Of a stretch of 64,000 nucleotides of DNA, positions 18,527 to 28,659 are shown piece after piece. Under the pieces are notes generated by a model. It was not told where the DNA came from and searched no databases. It saw only the letters and a program-made list of their open reading frames with translations. Each line of letters starts with the position of its first letter. The stretch's first letter is position 1. The position numbers and the translations under genes are program-made. Origin of the DNA: Pseudomonadota bacterium (lineage in GTDB: Bacteria; Pseudomonadota; Gammaproteobacteria; Acidiferrobacterales; Acidiferrobacteraceae); assembly GCA_021841585.1 (NCBI GenBank), contig JAKBUS010000005.1, forward strand, positions 1 to 64,000, read 5' to 3'.

Positions 18527-21500
18527 TCATGGGGCATCCTTGATGCCGCAAGAGGGGTCGTGGTCGTCGTCGCGTCGACCAAAGGAGGAGGCCGCCATGC
18601 GCAGGTCTTCGACTTGGTAGGGCTTATTGATGCAACCGCAAAAACCATAGGCCTTGAAATTCGCCATGATGGGGTCGTTGGAGTAGCCGCTCGAGACGAT
18701 GGCGCGGACCGCCGGATCGATGGCCAGCAGCGCTTGCATCGCCTCGTGGCCGCCCATACCGCCGGGGACGGTAAGATCGAGGACCACGCCATCATAGGGG
18801 CGCCCTTCTGCCTGTGCTGCGCGATATCGCTCTATGGCCTGCTGTCCGTCTGCCACCGCCTCGACTTGGTACCCGAAGCTCGCCAAGGCCTTATGGGCAA
18901 ATCGCCGGATCACCGGTTCATCGTCCATAAAAAGGATCCTCCCGGTACCTTGAGGCGGTGTCCAGCCCTTGTCGGGTGGGGCCCCCACTTTTTTTTCGGA
19001 GGCGGGCAGGTACAAGCAAAAGGTGGCGCCTTGACCAGGTTCAGATTGGACTGTCATATGGCCGCGGTGTTTTTTGATAATCGCGTACGATATTGCAAGG
19101 CCAAGCCCCGTGCCTTTCGTTTTGGTAGTAAAGAAGGGGTCGAATATTTTGTCTAAGTGGGCCTTGATTATGCCCTCGCCCTCGTCTCTTATCGTCGTCC
19201 GTGCATAGTTTCCGATCAGGGATAGTCCGTTATCGTGGCCGAGGGTCACGTTCTCCGCGACTACGTGAATGGCCCCGCCTTGCGGCATTGCCTGTTGCGC
19301 GTTCAGGATAAGATTGTTGATAACCTGGCTCAATTGGCCTTCATCGGCCTCCACCGGCCATAGATCCCCTGCAATCGAGGAAAGAATTTTCGTATTCGAG
19401 CCGCGCACGGCGAAGGCCAGCCATTCTTTCAATACGCGGCCAAGCGAGACGGTCTTTTGGATCGGCACACCGCCATGCGCAAAAATCAGTAGCTGTTGAG
19501 CAAGATCCCGGGCGCGCAGGCCGGCCCCCTCGGCAGCCATCAAGCTCTTAAACAACTCGCTGCTAGGATCCAGTGAGAGGCGCGCAAGGCCGATATTGCC
19601 GATGATTGCTGTCAAAATATTATTAAAATCATGGGCAATGCCACCGGCCAGGATGCCGACGGTTTCCAGTTTGCTAGATTTCGATAGATCTGTATCGAGC
19701 TGTTCACGCTCTGTCACATCGATGCACGAGCCAATATATCCTGTGAGGCGACCTTCCCACATGAGCGGGATACCGACGTCAAGAATGAGGCGATACACAC
19801 CATCGTGCCGGCGCAAACTATATTTTAACTCGAACCGTTTTGTGCCTGCGAACGCCAGCGCGTAGCGTTCGAAGCAGTGCGCGCGATCGTCAGGGTGAAT
19901 TGCCGCTCGCCAATGGTCATCATGCGCTTGATCGGCGCCCTCACCAAAAAATGTCTGCCAGCCGGAATTGACATAGGTGACCTGGGTGTCGGGATTGCGC
20001 ATCCAGATCATGACGGGGACGTTATCGGCGATGGCGTGGAAGCGGGCCTCGCTCGCCCGCAACGCTTCGTTCGCCCTCGCACGCTGCGTCACGTCGCGGA
20101 TATTGCATTGGATGACCCGTTTTCCGTCTTCCTCGTAGAGATTGGCGACAATCTCGATGATGTGCTGGTGGCCGTCCTTGACTTTCAGCGGTACGTTGTC
20201 GAAGCGGGCGTAACCCATAGTGCGGAGCTGCGTGAGCAGCGCCTCGCGGGACGCGGAGTCGGCAAACAGGTCGATATGCGGGAGTGCGCGACCCACAAGC
20301 TCGGCATGCGTATAGCCCCATAACTGCATTATATAGGGGTTAGCATCGGCGATGCGCCCGCTGTCGGCATCAAGGATCAATATGCCATCCTGCGCCGCCT
20401 CGAACAGGCGCCGATAGCGGACCTCCGAACGCCGTATTGTCTCGCGCGATGCAAGCTGTTCCGTGACATCCTCGATAGACAGCACGATCATGTCCGTGGC
20501 GCCTGGGGCTTCTTCCAGGCGCCGGGCGTTTAGACGCATGGTTCGCCGCCCCAGGGTCGGAAAGGCATGGGTCACCTCGTAATCCTCCAGAAAACGGTCG
20601 CGGGGCAGAATTTCTTGGAGCAGGGTATGCAAGTCGGCGATATCCCATGCGCCGTTACTCAATTCCCAGATCGAGCACCCTTCGACCGTACTTGCGGACA
20701 ACCGGAAGGTCTTGTAGAAGGCGTCGTTGGCGGCGCGTACATGGAGTGTGCCGTCCAGCGTCAGGAGCGGCACGCGCGCCGTGCGCAGCATGGCATTGGC
20801 ATACATCAGTGCCCGCTCCGCTTCCAGCGTGCTACGCTTCAGGGCGTCTATGTTCACGAGCACCATGACCGCGCCATCGATTCGCCGGTCGAACGTCAGA
20901 TAGGGCTGAAGGCGCAAGAGGTGCCAGCAGCCACTGCGATCCCGAACCTCGCATTCATGGGCGGTGACGGTATCGATCACGAGAGTGGCGAGGCGCGTGA
21001 GGTCCTGGCAGTCGAGTTGATGGGGAATGCCGGCAATCGACTGGCCGATGTCGGTGGCGCTGAGATTGAAAAGTTGTGCGGCGAGTGGCGTAAAGCTGCG
21101 TATGCGCAGGTCGCGGGCCAGCACCAGTATGGGAAGATGGACGCTCAACTGAAGGTTGCTCAAGTCGTCATTTAAGCGGCCTAATTCCGCGTTGCGATGG
21201 GCCAACTCCGTGTTGATAGTGATTAACTCTTCGTTGGCCGAGTCGACCTCTTCCTGGGAGGTCTCGAGCTGCTCATTGGTGCTTTGCAGTTCCTCGTTTG
21301 CCGACTGCGTCTCCTCGTTGCTCGCCTGGAGTTCCTCATTGGCGGCCTCATATTGTTCCTGGAGGGCCTCCATATAGTCGCGTAGCTCGGCCAGTTCACG
21401 CTCGCTGCGTAGGGCGCGCCGCAGCGCGGCCTTGGGATCTCCGGGCGTAGGACCTTGTTGTGTCTCGAGGGCGGCCGCGCTCTTCCGGCGGGATGGCCCG

Positions 21501-23485
21501 AGTGGTTCAAAGAGGATCAGATAGTGGCGTTCCTTGAGGTTTTTTAACGGGATGACCTCGATCGTGATGCCCGGCACGCCTAGCCCGTCGGCGTGTGTCG
21601 GCAAGTGGCGCTTACGGACCACGCCCTCGCTCTTCGTGGCCTTTGCGAGGGCCGCGCGCAACGGCATCCGTATATCCGCGTGGGCCATCTGCAGCACGTT
21701 AAAGTTGGCCTTGTGGCTCGGGGGTTCGAGGTAGGGGCTGGTCGAACCGCGAAACTGGAGGATGTCGCCGTCGGCGTTGACCAGTACGCCCGGTGGCGCA
21801 AAGCGCTTGACCGTGACCCGATCGGCCTCGCGTTGGGCGTTGAGCCCGGACGGCGCGCTCGTCCGGGGGGCGGTGGTGCTGGGCGTGGGCCCCGGGGCGA
21901 ATCGCCGGGACGGCGTCACCGGAAGAACCAGTCGGGATCCGGCGCTGGACTTTTTGGTGTAGATCTTGCGTTTCTTGTCGAGTGCCTGGAACAGCTCCGT
22001 GGCCGTCCCCACCGATTCGGATGTCCCGAGGAGCAGAAAGCCCTCAGGCTTGAGAGCGTAATGGATGGTCGTCAATAGGGGTTTCTGGATCGCGGGCTCC
22101 AGGTAAATGAGCATATTGCGACAGCTGATAAAGTTCATGCGCGCAAACGGCGGGTCGCTCAAAAGGTTGTGGCGCGCAAATACGATTTGTGAGCGCAGCT
22201 CTTTGCTGATGCGATAGCTCCCGTCCTCTTCCACAAAGAAGCGCCGCCGTCGTTCGAGCCCGACCTCCTGCATGAGGCTCTCCGGATAAAGCCCGGCCCG
22301 CGCCGTGTCGACGCGGCCCGCGCTGAAGTCGGTGGCAAAGATCTGCAGTTCGCGCGCAGCGCCCCCGGCTTGTTCGCTGAATTCGGTGATAGCCATGGCC
22401 AGTGAGTAGGCCTCCTGGCCGGTGGAGCAGGCCGGCACCCAGATGCGCAACGGGTCTTTGCGCCCAAAGGCGAAAAGCGCCGGAAAAACCATCTGTTTCA
22501 AGGTCTCGAAGACCTCGGGGTCGCGGAAAAAACGTGTGACACCGATCAGCATGTCGCCCGTGAGCCGCTCAATCTCCTGAGCATCCTCGCGCAGCAGTCG
22601 TGCATAGTCGGTCGTTTGGGTGATGCCGTGTAAGGCCATGCGTCGGCTGATGCGGCGCTCTATGGTGACGGATTTGTAGAGCGAAAAATCGATGCCTGAG
22701 TGCTTGCGAACGAGACCATAGACGGCACCGGCGTCTTGAGCCTCGAAAGAGTTAGTGTGCGTCTTTACGGCCTTGCGCAGGGTTTTAGGGGCGGGGATAA
22801 GCGCTTGCGCTGAAGACTCGGGACGGGCGGGATCAATAGACGGCGCCGTGCCCGGCCTGTCTTGTGCGACATAGGGATGGCTTGCGATGCGCGCCAGTTC
22901 TTCGGCGATCGCCTTCGGGGCGAGCACGAGATCTACGCAGCCTGCTGCGATCGCGCTTCGCGGCATGGAGCGATAGGCGGCGGAATGGTCCTGCGCAAGC
23001 GTGATGCCGCCTTGGGTCTTGATGGCCTCTAGTCCGATGGTCCCGTCGGAGGCGTTGCCGGAAAGGATGATGCCTATGGCGCGTTCCCGGCCATCGTGCG
23101 CCAAGGACTCGAAGAAGATGTCAATGGTACGCGCCGCCCCCGGCGTGGAGTCACGCGGCTGCACCATCAACAGGCCCCGCGCGATCCGCAGGCAGGTGTT
23201 GGGGGTGATGACGTAGACGTGATTGGGCAAGACGCGTTGTCTATGCGTAGCCTCATGGACCGGCATGGCGGTCTTGGCTGATAGCAAATGGGCCAATACG
23301 CTGGGGTGCGCGGGGGCCAGGTGTTGTATGAGCACAAAGCCCATGCCGGTGTCCGCCGGAAGGCAGGAGAAAAGCTGGGTGACCGCCTCGATGCCGCCGG
23401 CTGAGGCTCCTATACCCACGATCGGAAAGCGCAAACCGATACGGAGTGCAGAAGAAATCTTTGAAAAAGTTTTCGGGGTTGCCAC
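18527..23485 (-). CDS. Giant CheB-CheR-PAS hybrid sensor histidine kinase with C-terminal receiver
   Basis: About 1652 residues. Order: CheB methylesterase (about 5-200; [17 protein letters not shown] and NASDGTIG supply Ser, His, Asp), CheR methyltransferase (about 230-500; [11 protein letters not shown] and [13 protein letters not shown]), a Glu/Gln/Asn-rich coiled coil (about 690-780), several PAS domains (about 790-1260), a kinase with H-box [13 protein letters not shown]-box [11 protein letters not shown] and G-box [11 protein letters not shown], and a receiver with Asp in [10 protein letters not shown]. No transmembrane segment is evident, so it is cytoplasmic. I chose GTG 23485, preceded by AGGAG at eight bases; GTG 23521 is further upstream without a site. 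No chemoreceptor or other che gene lies near, so the partner is unknown. Confidence 0.93.
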   Translation of the reverse strand: MATPKTFSKISSALRIGLRFPIVGIGASAGGIEAVTQLFSCLPADTGMGFVLIQHLAPAHPSVLAHLLSAKTAMPVHEATHRQRVLPNHVYVITPNTCLRIARGLLMVQPRDSTPGAARTIDIFFESLAHDGRERAIGIILSGNASDGTIGLEAIKTQGGITLAQDHSAAYRSMPRSAIAAGCVDLVLAPKAIAEELARIASHPYVAQDRPGTAPSIDPARPESSAQALIPAPKTLRKAVKTHTNSFEAQDAGAVYGLVRKHSGIDFSLYKSVTIERRISRRMALHGITQTTDYARLLREDAQEIERLTGDMLIGVTRFFRDPEVFETLKQMVFPALFAFGRKDPLRIWVPACSTGQEAYSLAMAITEFSEQAGGAARELQIFATDFSAGRVDTARAGLYPESLMQEVGLERRRRFFVEEDGSYRISKELRSQIVFARHNLLSDPPFARMNFISCRNMLIYLEPAIQKPLLTTIHYALKPEGFLLLGTSESVGTATELFQALDKKRKIYTKKSSAGSRLVLPVTPSRRFAPGPTPSTTAPRTSAPSGLNAQREADRVTVKRFAPPGVLVNADGDILQFRGSTSPYLEPPSHKANFNVLQMAHADIRMPLRAALAKATKSEGVVRKRHLPTHADGLGVPGITIEVIPLKNLKERHYLILFEPLGPSRRKSAAALETQQGPTPGDPKAALRRALRSERELAELRDYMEALQEQYEAANEELQASNEETQSANEELQSTNEQLETSQEEVDSANEELITINTELAHRNAELGRLNDDLSNLQLSVHLPILVLARDLRIRSFTPLAAQLFNLSATDIGQSIAGIPHQLDCQDLTRLATLVIDTVTAHECEVRDRSGCWHLLRLQPYLTFDRRIDGAVMVLVNIDALKRSTLEAERALMYANAMLRTARVPLLTLDGTLHVRAANDAFYKTFRLSASTVEGCSIWELSNGAWDIADLHTLLQEILPRDRFLEDYEVTHAFPTLGRRTMRLNARRLEEAPGATDMIVLSIEDVTEQLASRETIRRSEVRYRRLFEAAQDGILILDADSGRIADANPYIMQLWGYTHAELVGRALPHIDLFADSASREALLTQLRTMGYARFDNVPLKVKDGHQHIIEIVANLYEEDGKRVIQCNIRDVTQRARANEALRASEARFHAIADNVPVMIWMRNPDTQVTYVNSGWQTFFGEGADQAHDDHWRAAIHPDDRAHCFERYALAFAGTKRFELKYSLRRHDGVYRLILDVGIPLMWEGRLTGYIGSCIDVTEREQLDTDLSKSSKLETVGILAGGIAHDFNNILTAIIGNIGLARLSLDPSSELFKSLMAAEGAGLRARDLAQQLLIFAHGGVPIQKTVSLGRVLKEWLAFAVRGSNTKILSSIAGDLWPVEADEGQLSQVINNLILNAQQAMPQGGAIHVVAENVTLGHDNGLSLIGNYARTTIRDEGEGIIKAHLDKIFDPFFTTKTKGTGLGLAISYAIIKKHRGHMTVQSEPGQGATFCLYLPASEKKVGAPPDKGWTPPQGTGRILFMDDEPVIRRFAHKALASFGYQVEAVADGQQAIERYRAAQAEGRPYDGVVLDLTVPGGMGGHEAMQALLAIDPAVRAIVSSGYSNDPIMANFKAYGFCGCINKPYQVEDLRMAASSFGRRDDDHDPSCGIKDAP

Positions 23486-24071
23486 AATCGACTCTCCTGA
23501 CTGCATGGCGTTCTGACGCACGCGGAAATGGATGAGCCATCAGGCCAGACGATTCTGAAGTATCCGAGAACGAGGCCTTGCACTGATATTTGAGGCCTGA
23601 GGCGCCAGAATATCCTAATTGTGTCTCCGCGAACAGGAAAACCTGCTGGGCGCAAGATTTTCCGGTCTCGTCCATCGGATATCCTTTCCGACATAATCAC
23701 TGCGCCATGGTTTCACAGACACCAAAAGTTCACGGGTAATTCCATTATCCGAATTACTTTACCGGACCGATCATCGAGTCGATATCGTGAGGAGGGTCGG
23801 ATAAGCGATTATTTTCCGGGTGCTTTACTGATGGTTGTCGCGAAGGCGCGCAGACCAACCCCCTGTCCCGCCCTCTACTACGCTCCCATTGTGTCCGTCG
23901 CTCGCGCTGTAATCACCCCTTGTCATTATCTGCGGACAAACGGTCTGTAAATAGACACACACGGAAGAATGCTACGGCTAGGTTTTGTGTTTTTTCATGC
24001 GTGGTCTTGCCGGCAAGTCCGGGATGTCGGATCAATGGACCGTACGCAGCGGGTAGCGCTGACTCGTGCCG
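23486..24071. other. Long gap without a gene; relatively AT-rich
   Basis: About 590 bases between the giant kinase and the glycosyltransferase gene, both on the minus strand. No supportable coding region. It is less GC-rich than its surroundings and contains an inverted repeat TTATCCGA (23745-23752) / TCGGATAA (23797-23804). It must include the promoter of the kinase, but no confident -35/-10 pair was found. Confidence 0.5.
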
Positions 24072-25253
24072 TCAGGTACAAGCGGGCGCTATAAATTCAA
24101 ATGGGGTCTCAAAAGGACGCAAGGCGTCCAACAAGGTGCGGGATTGGATATCATAAAGGCAGTCGGCATGACCGCTGTTGCCGCAGCCATCGAGTTCACA
24201 GGGTTGGCAGGGGCGGTTTCCGGTGATGAGCGATAGCCGCGTCTGCCATGGGCTAAAGCGATGGTGATCGCCGGGTCCGAAGCACACGATCACGGGCAGC
24301 CCCATGGCCGCGGCGATATGCATGGGACCGGAATCGGCACCGACGAAAACGCGCGCGGCCGACGCCAGGGCGGCAAGCTCGGTGAGCGTAAGGGCGCCGG
24401 CAAGGTCGATGATACCATCGCCGCGGCCATGGGCGAGCGCGTGGGCAAAGGTCTGCTGCCAGGCCTCATGGCCGCTCGTTATGACCACCGTAAGGCTCTG
24501 GGCTTCGCAGTGGTCGAGAAAGTCACGACACAAGGCCGCCGGCAGGGTGCGGCCGCGTTGTCCGGCGAGCGGCGCAAACAGCACGAAGCCTTGCGGCGGG
24601 ATGTGGTGCAAGGCGAGCAGCGCGTCGATGCGGGCGCGTGCCACCGCCCCGGGTTCGATCGTGGCGCGACGCGCCGTGGCGGCGGGCTTTAGACCCAGGC
24701 GGCGCAAGAGATCGAGATGCAGCTCGGCGACATGCCGGCGGTTCGGATCGGGGGGTCGGGGCAGGGTATGGGTGAACAGTCGTCGCCACATGAAGCGCTT
24801 GAGCGGGGAGCCATGCGTGACCTCCGACGCGCCGACCGCGTAGGGGATGCGCAGGAGGGCTTTGAGTGCAGGCCCCCATGAGCCATCGGTCGTGTGCGGA
24901 GATTGTATGAGCAGGTCATAGCGATGCGCGCGCAGGGCGCGGATCAAGGCCCAGCGCGGCCTAAGGGTACGCCACAGGCCCTTTCGGCGCCAGCCTCGAT
25001 CGATGGTATGGACGGCGGCGATCGCCGGGTTATGCCTAAAGAGTTCGGCTAGTGGTTGATGTACCAAGATATCGATCCGTATGCCCGGGATCATGTCTTG
25101 GAGCGCGGTGACGAGCACCGATGAGAGCACGGCATCGCCAAGCAGTTGCGGCATGATGATGAGCACCCGCTGCAGGCGCGATGCGGCCACGGCATCGGAC
25201 GGCGTGCGGTGGGGGCGGGTCTGCGCCCAAGACGGGTTCGGCGTGTCCGCCAT
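24072..25253 (-). CDS. Glycosyltransferase family 9 (lipopolysaccharide heptosyltransferase-like)
   Basis: A 393-residue GT-B enzyme. The N-terminal Rossmann half starts RVLIIMPQLLGDAVLSS, the usual GT9 entry, and the C-terminal half has the donor-binding signature FVGADSGPMHIAAAMGLPV. GT9 enzymes add heptose to the inner core of lipopolysaccharide at the cytoplasmic membrane face. The N-terminal ~25 residues are extra and polar. Its ATG overlaps the stop of the upstream gene (TGATG), so the two are translationally coupled. The sugar added cannot be read from sequence. Confidence 0.87.
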   Translation of the reverse strand: MADTPNPSWAQTRPHRTPSDAVAASRLQRVLIIMPQLLGDAVLSSVLVTALQDMIPGIRIDILVHQPLAELFRHNPAIAAVHTIDRGWRRKGLWRTLRPRWALIRALRAHRYDLLIQSPHTTDGSWGPALKALLRIPYAVGASEVTHGSPLKRFMWRRLFTHTLPRPPDPNRRHVAELHLDLLRRLGLKPAATARRATIEPGAVARARIDALLALHHIPPQGFVLFAPLAGQRGRTLPAALCRDFLDHCEAQSLTVVITSGHEAWQQTFAHALAHGRGDGIIDLAGALTLTELAALASAARVFVGADSGPMHIAAAMGLPVIVCFGPGDHHRFSPWQTRLSLITGNRPCQPCELDGCGNSGHADCLYDIQSRTLLDALRPFETPFEFIAPACT

Positions 25254-26533
25254 CAGCCCCCCTCGGACAGGGCCTGGCCGCCTTTCGGCGCGTGCTTGAG
25301 CGAGATGAGTCGGGGAGGGTTCGCGGGGCTACAGATCGGGCCGGGAACGGGGTGCGCGGGCATGGGGTTGCGGCGCTCGGGCTTATGCGCGGGCCCGTGC
25401 GGATCGGGGATGCAGGCCTCGGCGTGGCGCAGGGCCGCATGCCAGTAGTCGAGGAACGACTCTTCGCCGGCCCGCGCGGTACACACCGGAACGGTGCAAT
25501 CGCTCCAGTCAAGCGCCACATCGAAGCGCCCGGCCAGTGACGCGGTAAGACTGCGGCGGCCGACCTCGGTCGATAGCGCCTCGATCGGCATCACGATGTC
25601 GGCGTGGCGTTGCGACAAAGCGGTGCCAAGCGCGAACACCGCGGCAAACGCGCGCATCGCGAGGTCCGGGTCACGGATCGCCAGACGCTCGGCCTCGCGT
25701 TGTGCTGCTCCCGCATCGCTCAGCCGCGGGACGGGATCGAGATCGAGGGTCGCGAGATAATCGGCGATCCACGGATCGCGCCGGCTCGTCAGCAGGATGA
25801 TGAGCGGGCGCGTCACGAAATAGAGGTCACCCAAGGTCTGGCTACGGCCGTATGCCGAGCGCCATAGGCCCAAGCCGTCACGGGTCAGGGCGATGTGGAC
25901 ACCGGGCATGTGCCGCCTAAACCACGCTACGCGCCCCGTCGACCGGCAGAAACCGAACACCGCGCGGCGCCCGGCGGCGTGCGCGTGTGCGACGAGGCTA
26001 TTCAGATAAGCCTGTTGTTGCGGCAAGGGTTCGTCGTTCACAAAGTAATAGGTATAGGGCAGGGCGTGTTCGAAGCCGCGCACGCCGCCGCCGGGCGCGA
26101 GCAGCGGCTCAAACTCATGGTAATAGGGGGCGTCGAGTGGCGGATGGCCGGATGGCCAAGAGGTGGCGGTGGCGCTGGCCACGGCCGCCTGCGTCACGGT
26201 CTCGAGGGCCTCGTGAAAGGGTTCGTAGAAGGCGAGGTACTGAGGGCATGACCGAAATTTGTTCCAGACATAAGTCGATCCGGCGCGCCACGGGGCATGG
26301 ATCCAGATAGGGCCCGTGCGTGCATCGTGCACGGGGCGACCGGTCGTTGCCGGCGTCATGGGGTTTCGGCGGCGCGTCTCCAGCCACGCGATCTCCTGGG
26401 TCAAGGCCAGCTGCCGGCGGCCGAGCAGGCCTAGCTTGTATTTCATGCGCCGCGAACGCACATGCAGATCGGCAAGGCGCAGTGCCAAGGCCACCCGTCG
26501 GCGGATTCGTGACAGCCACTTCATCCCCATCAC
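25253..26533 (-). CDS. Sulfotransferase-like protein coupled to a glycosyltransferase
   Basis: A 426-residue protein. Near residue 75 it has IWIHAPWRAGSTYVWNKF, which resembles the 5'-phosphosulfate-binding P-loop of PAPS-dependent sulfotransferases (Arg-x-Gly-Ser-Thr). The strand-rich middle includes GRRAVFGFCRSTGRVAWF and HIALTRDGLGLWRS, comparable to the 3'-phosphate-binding region. The C-terminal ~45 residues are Pro-rich and disordered-looking. The start is uncertain: GTG 26533, ATG 26530 or ATG 26524. It overlaps the GT9 gene by one base, suggesting both modify the same surface glycan. Assignment rests on the P-loop only. Confidence 0.6.
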   Translation of the reverse strand: MMGMKWLSRIRRRVALALRLADLHVRSRRMKYKLGLLGRRQLALTQEIAWLETRRRNPMTPATTGRPVHDARTGPIWIHAPWRAGSTYVWNKFRSCPQYLAFYEPFHEALETVTQAAVASATATSWPSGHPPLDAPYYHEFEPLLAPGGGVRGFEHALPYTYYFVNDEPLPQQQAYLNSLVAHAHAAGRRAVFGFCRSTGRVAWFRRHMPGVHIALTRDGLGLWRSAYGRSQTLGDLYFVTRPLIILLTSRRDPWIADYLATLDLDPVPRLSDAGAAQREAERLAIRDPDLAMRAFAAVFALGTALSQRHADIVMPIEALSTEVGRRSLTASLAGRFDVALDWSDCTVPVCTARAGEESFLDYWHAALRHAEACIPDPHGPAHKPERRNPMPAHPVPGPICSPANPPRLISLKHAPKGGQALSEGG

Positions 26534-26799
26534 GATCCGTCGGCCATGCCGGCGGTTTTGTCGGGAAATAGGTAAGCGGCCGCGTGTATAAGGTTCTCGG
26601 TATCCATGTCCATGCTATCGTAGGCGCCGCCGTGAGGGTCGGTTGTTACCATTTGTGACGCTCGCGGCTGATTAAGTTCCACGGGGGAATCCCATTGGGG
26701 CGCTTTGCGGCGATCTGGAGACCGATTAGACTAGCGCGTCTCGCGGCCCAAGCGGGCACGCTTAATTAATAAGAAAATACTATCAAAGGAGATGATGAT
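26534..26799. other. Intergenic region between divergent genes
   Basis: It separates the sulfotransferase-like gene (minus) from the outer-membrane protein gene (plus). A possible promoter for the latter is TTGCGG (26703-26708) and TAGACT with a 16-base spacer, but this is weak. The last 45 bases before the ATG are markedly AT-rich, followed by a good AAAGGAG ribosome site. Confidence 0.35.
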
Positions 26800-27312
26800 A
26801 TGAAAAACCGTTTCGTAGTGGCAAGTCTCGTGGCCCTGTGCGCATTTCCGGCCGCGAGCTTCGCGCGCGTCTGGTTGGGCGGCGATGTGGGTGTGACCGG
26901 TGGCGCGCTCGCCGGCACCTCGCCGATCGGCATATATGGCGGGCTTTCGACGCGGTCTTTTCCGGTTGGCCTCGAGCTTGGCTATCAGTTCTTGAGCGCG
27001 AATCCCGCTCATCTCGGGATGTTCACCGCCAGCGCCTTGTACCGTACCTCGCTCCCGCGTGTTCGGGGCCTGCACTTCCTGGCACGCCTGGGTCTCGCCG
27101 ACATTCGCGGCGAGCAAAACCCCCCGAACGCCACCTTCGTCCGCAACAGCCTGCGGCCGATCATCGGGGCCGGCGTCAGCTATCGCGTCATGCGCCGCTG
27201 GGATGTGCGCGGGGAATATGATGTCATCATCGATCCGCGCACGCTTGGTGGGCCGGCCCAGAACGCCGACGAATTGCTGGTGGGCATGACCTACCAGTTC
27301 GCCGCGCACTAA
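26800..27312 (+). CDS. Small outer-membrane beta-barrel protein
   Basis: A 170-residue exported protein. It has a Sec signal peptide (MKNRFVVASLVALCAFPAASFA, cleavage after about residue 22), followed by alternating short strands rich in Gly and aromatic residues and a terminal aromatic strand (LLVGMTYQF), as in OmpA-like or OmpW-like eight-strand barrels. AAAGGAG lies eight bases before the ATG. It resembles the generic outer-membrane beta-barrel domain but I cannot name the protein. It stands alone and is followed by a hairpin. Confidence 0.75.
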   Translation: MKNRFVVASLVALCAFPAASFARVWLGGDVGVTGGALAGTSPIGIYGGLSTRSFPVGLELGYQFLSANPAHLGMFTASALYRTSLPRVRGLHFLARLGLADIRGEQNPPNATFVRNSLRPIIGAGVSYRVMRRWDVRGEYDVIIDPRTLGGPAQNADELLVGMTYQFAAH

Positions 27313-27323
27313 AGTATGCGCCA

Positions 27324-27346
27324 CGGGGGCGCGGTGCGCGTCCCCG
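27324..27346 (+). terminator. Hairpin after the outer-membrane protein gene
   Basis: CGGGGGCGC and GCGTCCCCG form a nine-base-pair stem (one G-U) with a five-base loop, 12 bases after the stop codon. No uridine run follows directly, so termination is plausible but not certain. Confidence 0.4.
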
Positions 27347-27391
27347 CGGTGTCCGGCGCGCCGTTCTTTAAAGGCCCTGTGGTCACCGGGG

Positions 27392-28147
27392 TCAGATCAG
27401 ATACTTGATACCGACCGCCGTGAGCAGCGCGAGTGTGGCACGCAGGAACGTGCGCTGGTTGATGCGCATGTGCAGGTGGTTGCCGAGATAAAGTCCGAGG
27501 GCGGCAGCCGGCGCCATGGCGGCAAAGACGACCGTGAGCGGCCAGGTGAGCAGTCCGAAGGCTATATAGAGTCCGCCACGCACGATGTTGTCGGTGAGCG
27601 CAATGGCCTGAAACGTGGCACGGAAGGCGCGCTTGTCGAGATGGCGCATTTGCAGGTAGGCCACGAGCGGTGGACCTCCGCCCCCATAGAGGCTACCGAC
27701 TATGCCCCCGAACACCCCGAGCGGGAGGGCCCAGGCGCGCGCGATGCGTGGCATGCGTTCCGGCTTGGCGACGATCGCGTAGACGACATAGGCAAGAATG
27801 AAGATCCCCAAAAACAGCGTGAGCTTTTGTGCGTGGGTATGGGCGAGAATGAGCGCCCCGATGGCAAGACCCACGAGCGAGCCGGGGACGAGCCATGTGA
27901 GCTCTCGCCACTGCATTTTTCGGAAGTCGTAGGCACCGAGCAGTATCGATCCCAAAAGGTCGAGCAGTAGCACGACCGGGACCACCTCCTTCACAGGGAA
28001 GCTCAAAGACAATAACGCCACAGAGATGAGGCCGGACCCAAAGCCTATGGTCGCGCGCACATAGAAGGCGGCAAACACCACAAGCTCTAGAAAGGCGAAC
28101 AGCTCCGGCTTTTGCGTAAGTTGGGTAATCGTGAGATGGGTCATCAT
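27392..28147 (-). CDS. TSUP family transporter (TauE/SafE-type sulfite/organosulfonate exporter)
   Basis: A ~251-residue integral membrane protein with about eight transmembrane helices arranged as two repeats. The family hallmarks are RATIGFGSGLISVALL in the first repeat and GGIVGSLYGGGGPPLVAYL in the second. TSUP proteins move sulfite, sulfoacetate or related anions, and the substrate here is unknown. The start is taken at ATG 28147 (ATG 28144 follows directly); an earlier start at 28177 would add ten unlikely residues. Convergent with the outer-membrane protein gene. Confidence 0.87.
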   Translation of the reverse strand: MMTHLTITQLTQKPELFAFLELVVFAAFYVRATIGFGSGLISVALLSLSFPVKEVVPVVLLLDLLGSILLGAYDFRKMQWRELTWLVPGSLVGLAIGALILAHTHAQKLTLFLGIFILAYVVYAIVAKPERMPRIARAWALPLGVFGGIVGSLYGGGGPPLVAYLQMRHLDKRAFRATFQAIALTDNIVRGGLYIAFGLLTWPLTVVFAAMAPAAALGLYLGNHLHMRINQRTFLRATLALLTAVGIKYLI

Positions 28148-28659
28148 GACCTGCGGCACTCCAGGGCCGGGCACCATAGGATTCGGCGGCCCTTGCGGCG
28201 GTTTGGGTCAATAATCCCACCTCCCCGGATACTGGCTGATCATAGGGGAATGATGGGTGCGATCCGGATGGGACTGTCCCGGCAAACGCGTGCACCGCGC
28301 GCCTGATGTTCGGTGGCGCGTCGGTCGTGGCCGTCAGCGCGAACACGCCTCCGAGCGGCCGATGAATTCCGCCGGCATGGTAGTGCATGTCGGGAATGGG
28401 AATCAATGCCTATAGGCTGGTCCGGCCACGGGCTTGTGGCGGCTGACTCGGTTATACTCTAAAGAAAAAAATCGGGGGGTAAGGAACCGCATGTGCGGTC
28501 CTGTCTTGGCATCGTGGGGCGCTTGTGGCCCGGTCGCTGGTCGTGCGCGATTATCGGCTGCGGGCCGGGCCGGACCCCAGGTGGGTGCGTGGGATCCATG
28601 GCCAGCGTGGGGCCTACGGTCCGTGAGCGCCCCGGCGTCGTTCGTGAACGCCATGTCTT
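28148..28659. other. Gene-free stretch upstream of the GGDEF-EAL gene
   Basis: About 510 bases with no convincing coding region. A good -10 hexamer TATACT lies at 28453-28458 on the plus strand without a clear -35, followed by an A-rich patch and a ~190-base leader to the start codon. The leader has a small inverted repeat CCGCA/TGCGG near 28490 but nothing that I could match to a cyclic-di-GMP riboswitch. Confidence 0.35.

Noticed and set aside
26731-27324. 197-residue minus-strand frame opposite the outer-membrane protein
   Set aside because: No resemblance to known proteins, whereas the plus strand has a signal peptide and a good ribosome site.
28465-28659. Cyclic-di-GMP riboswitch in the leader of the GGDEF-EAL gene
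   Set aside because: The leader is long enough, but the conserved core sequence of that riboswitch is absent.
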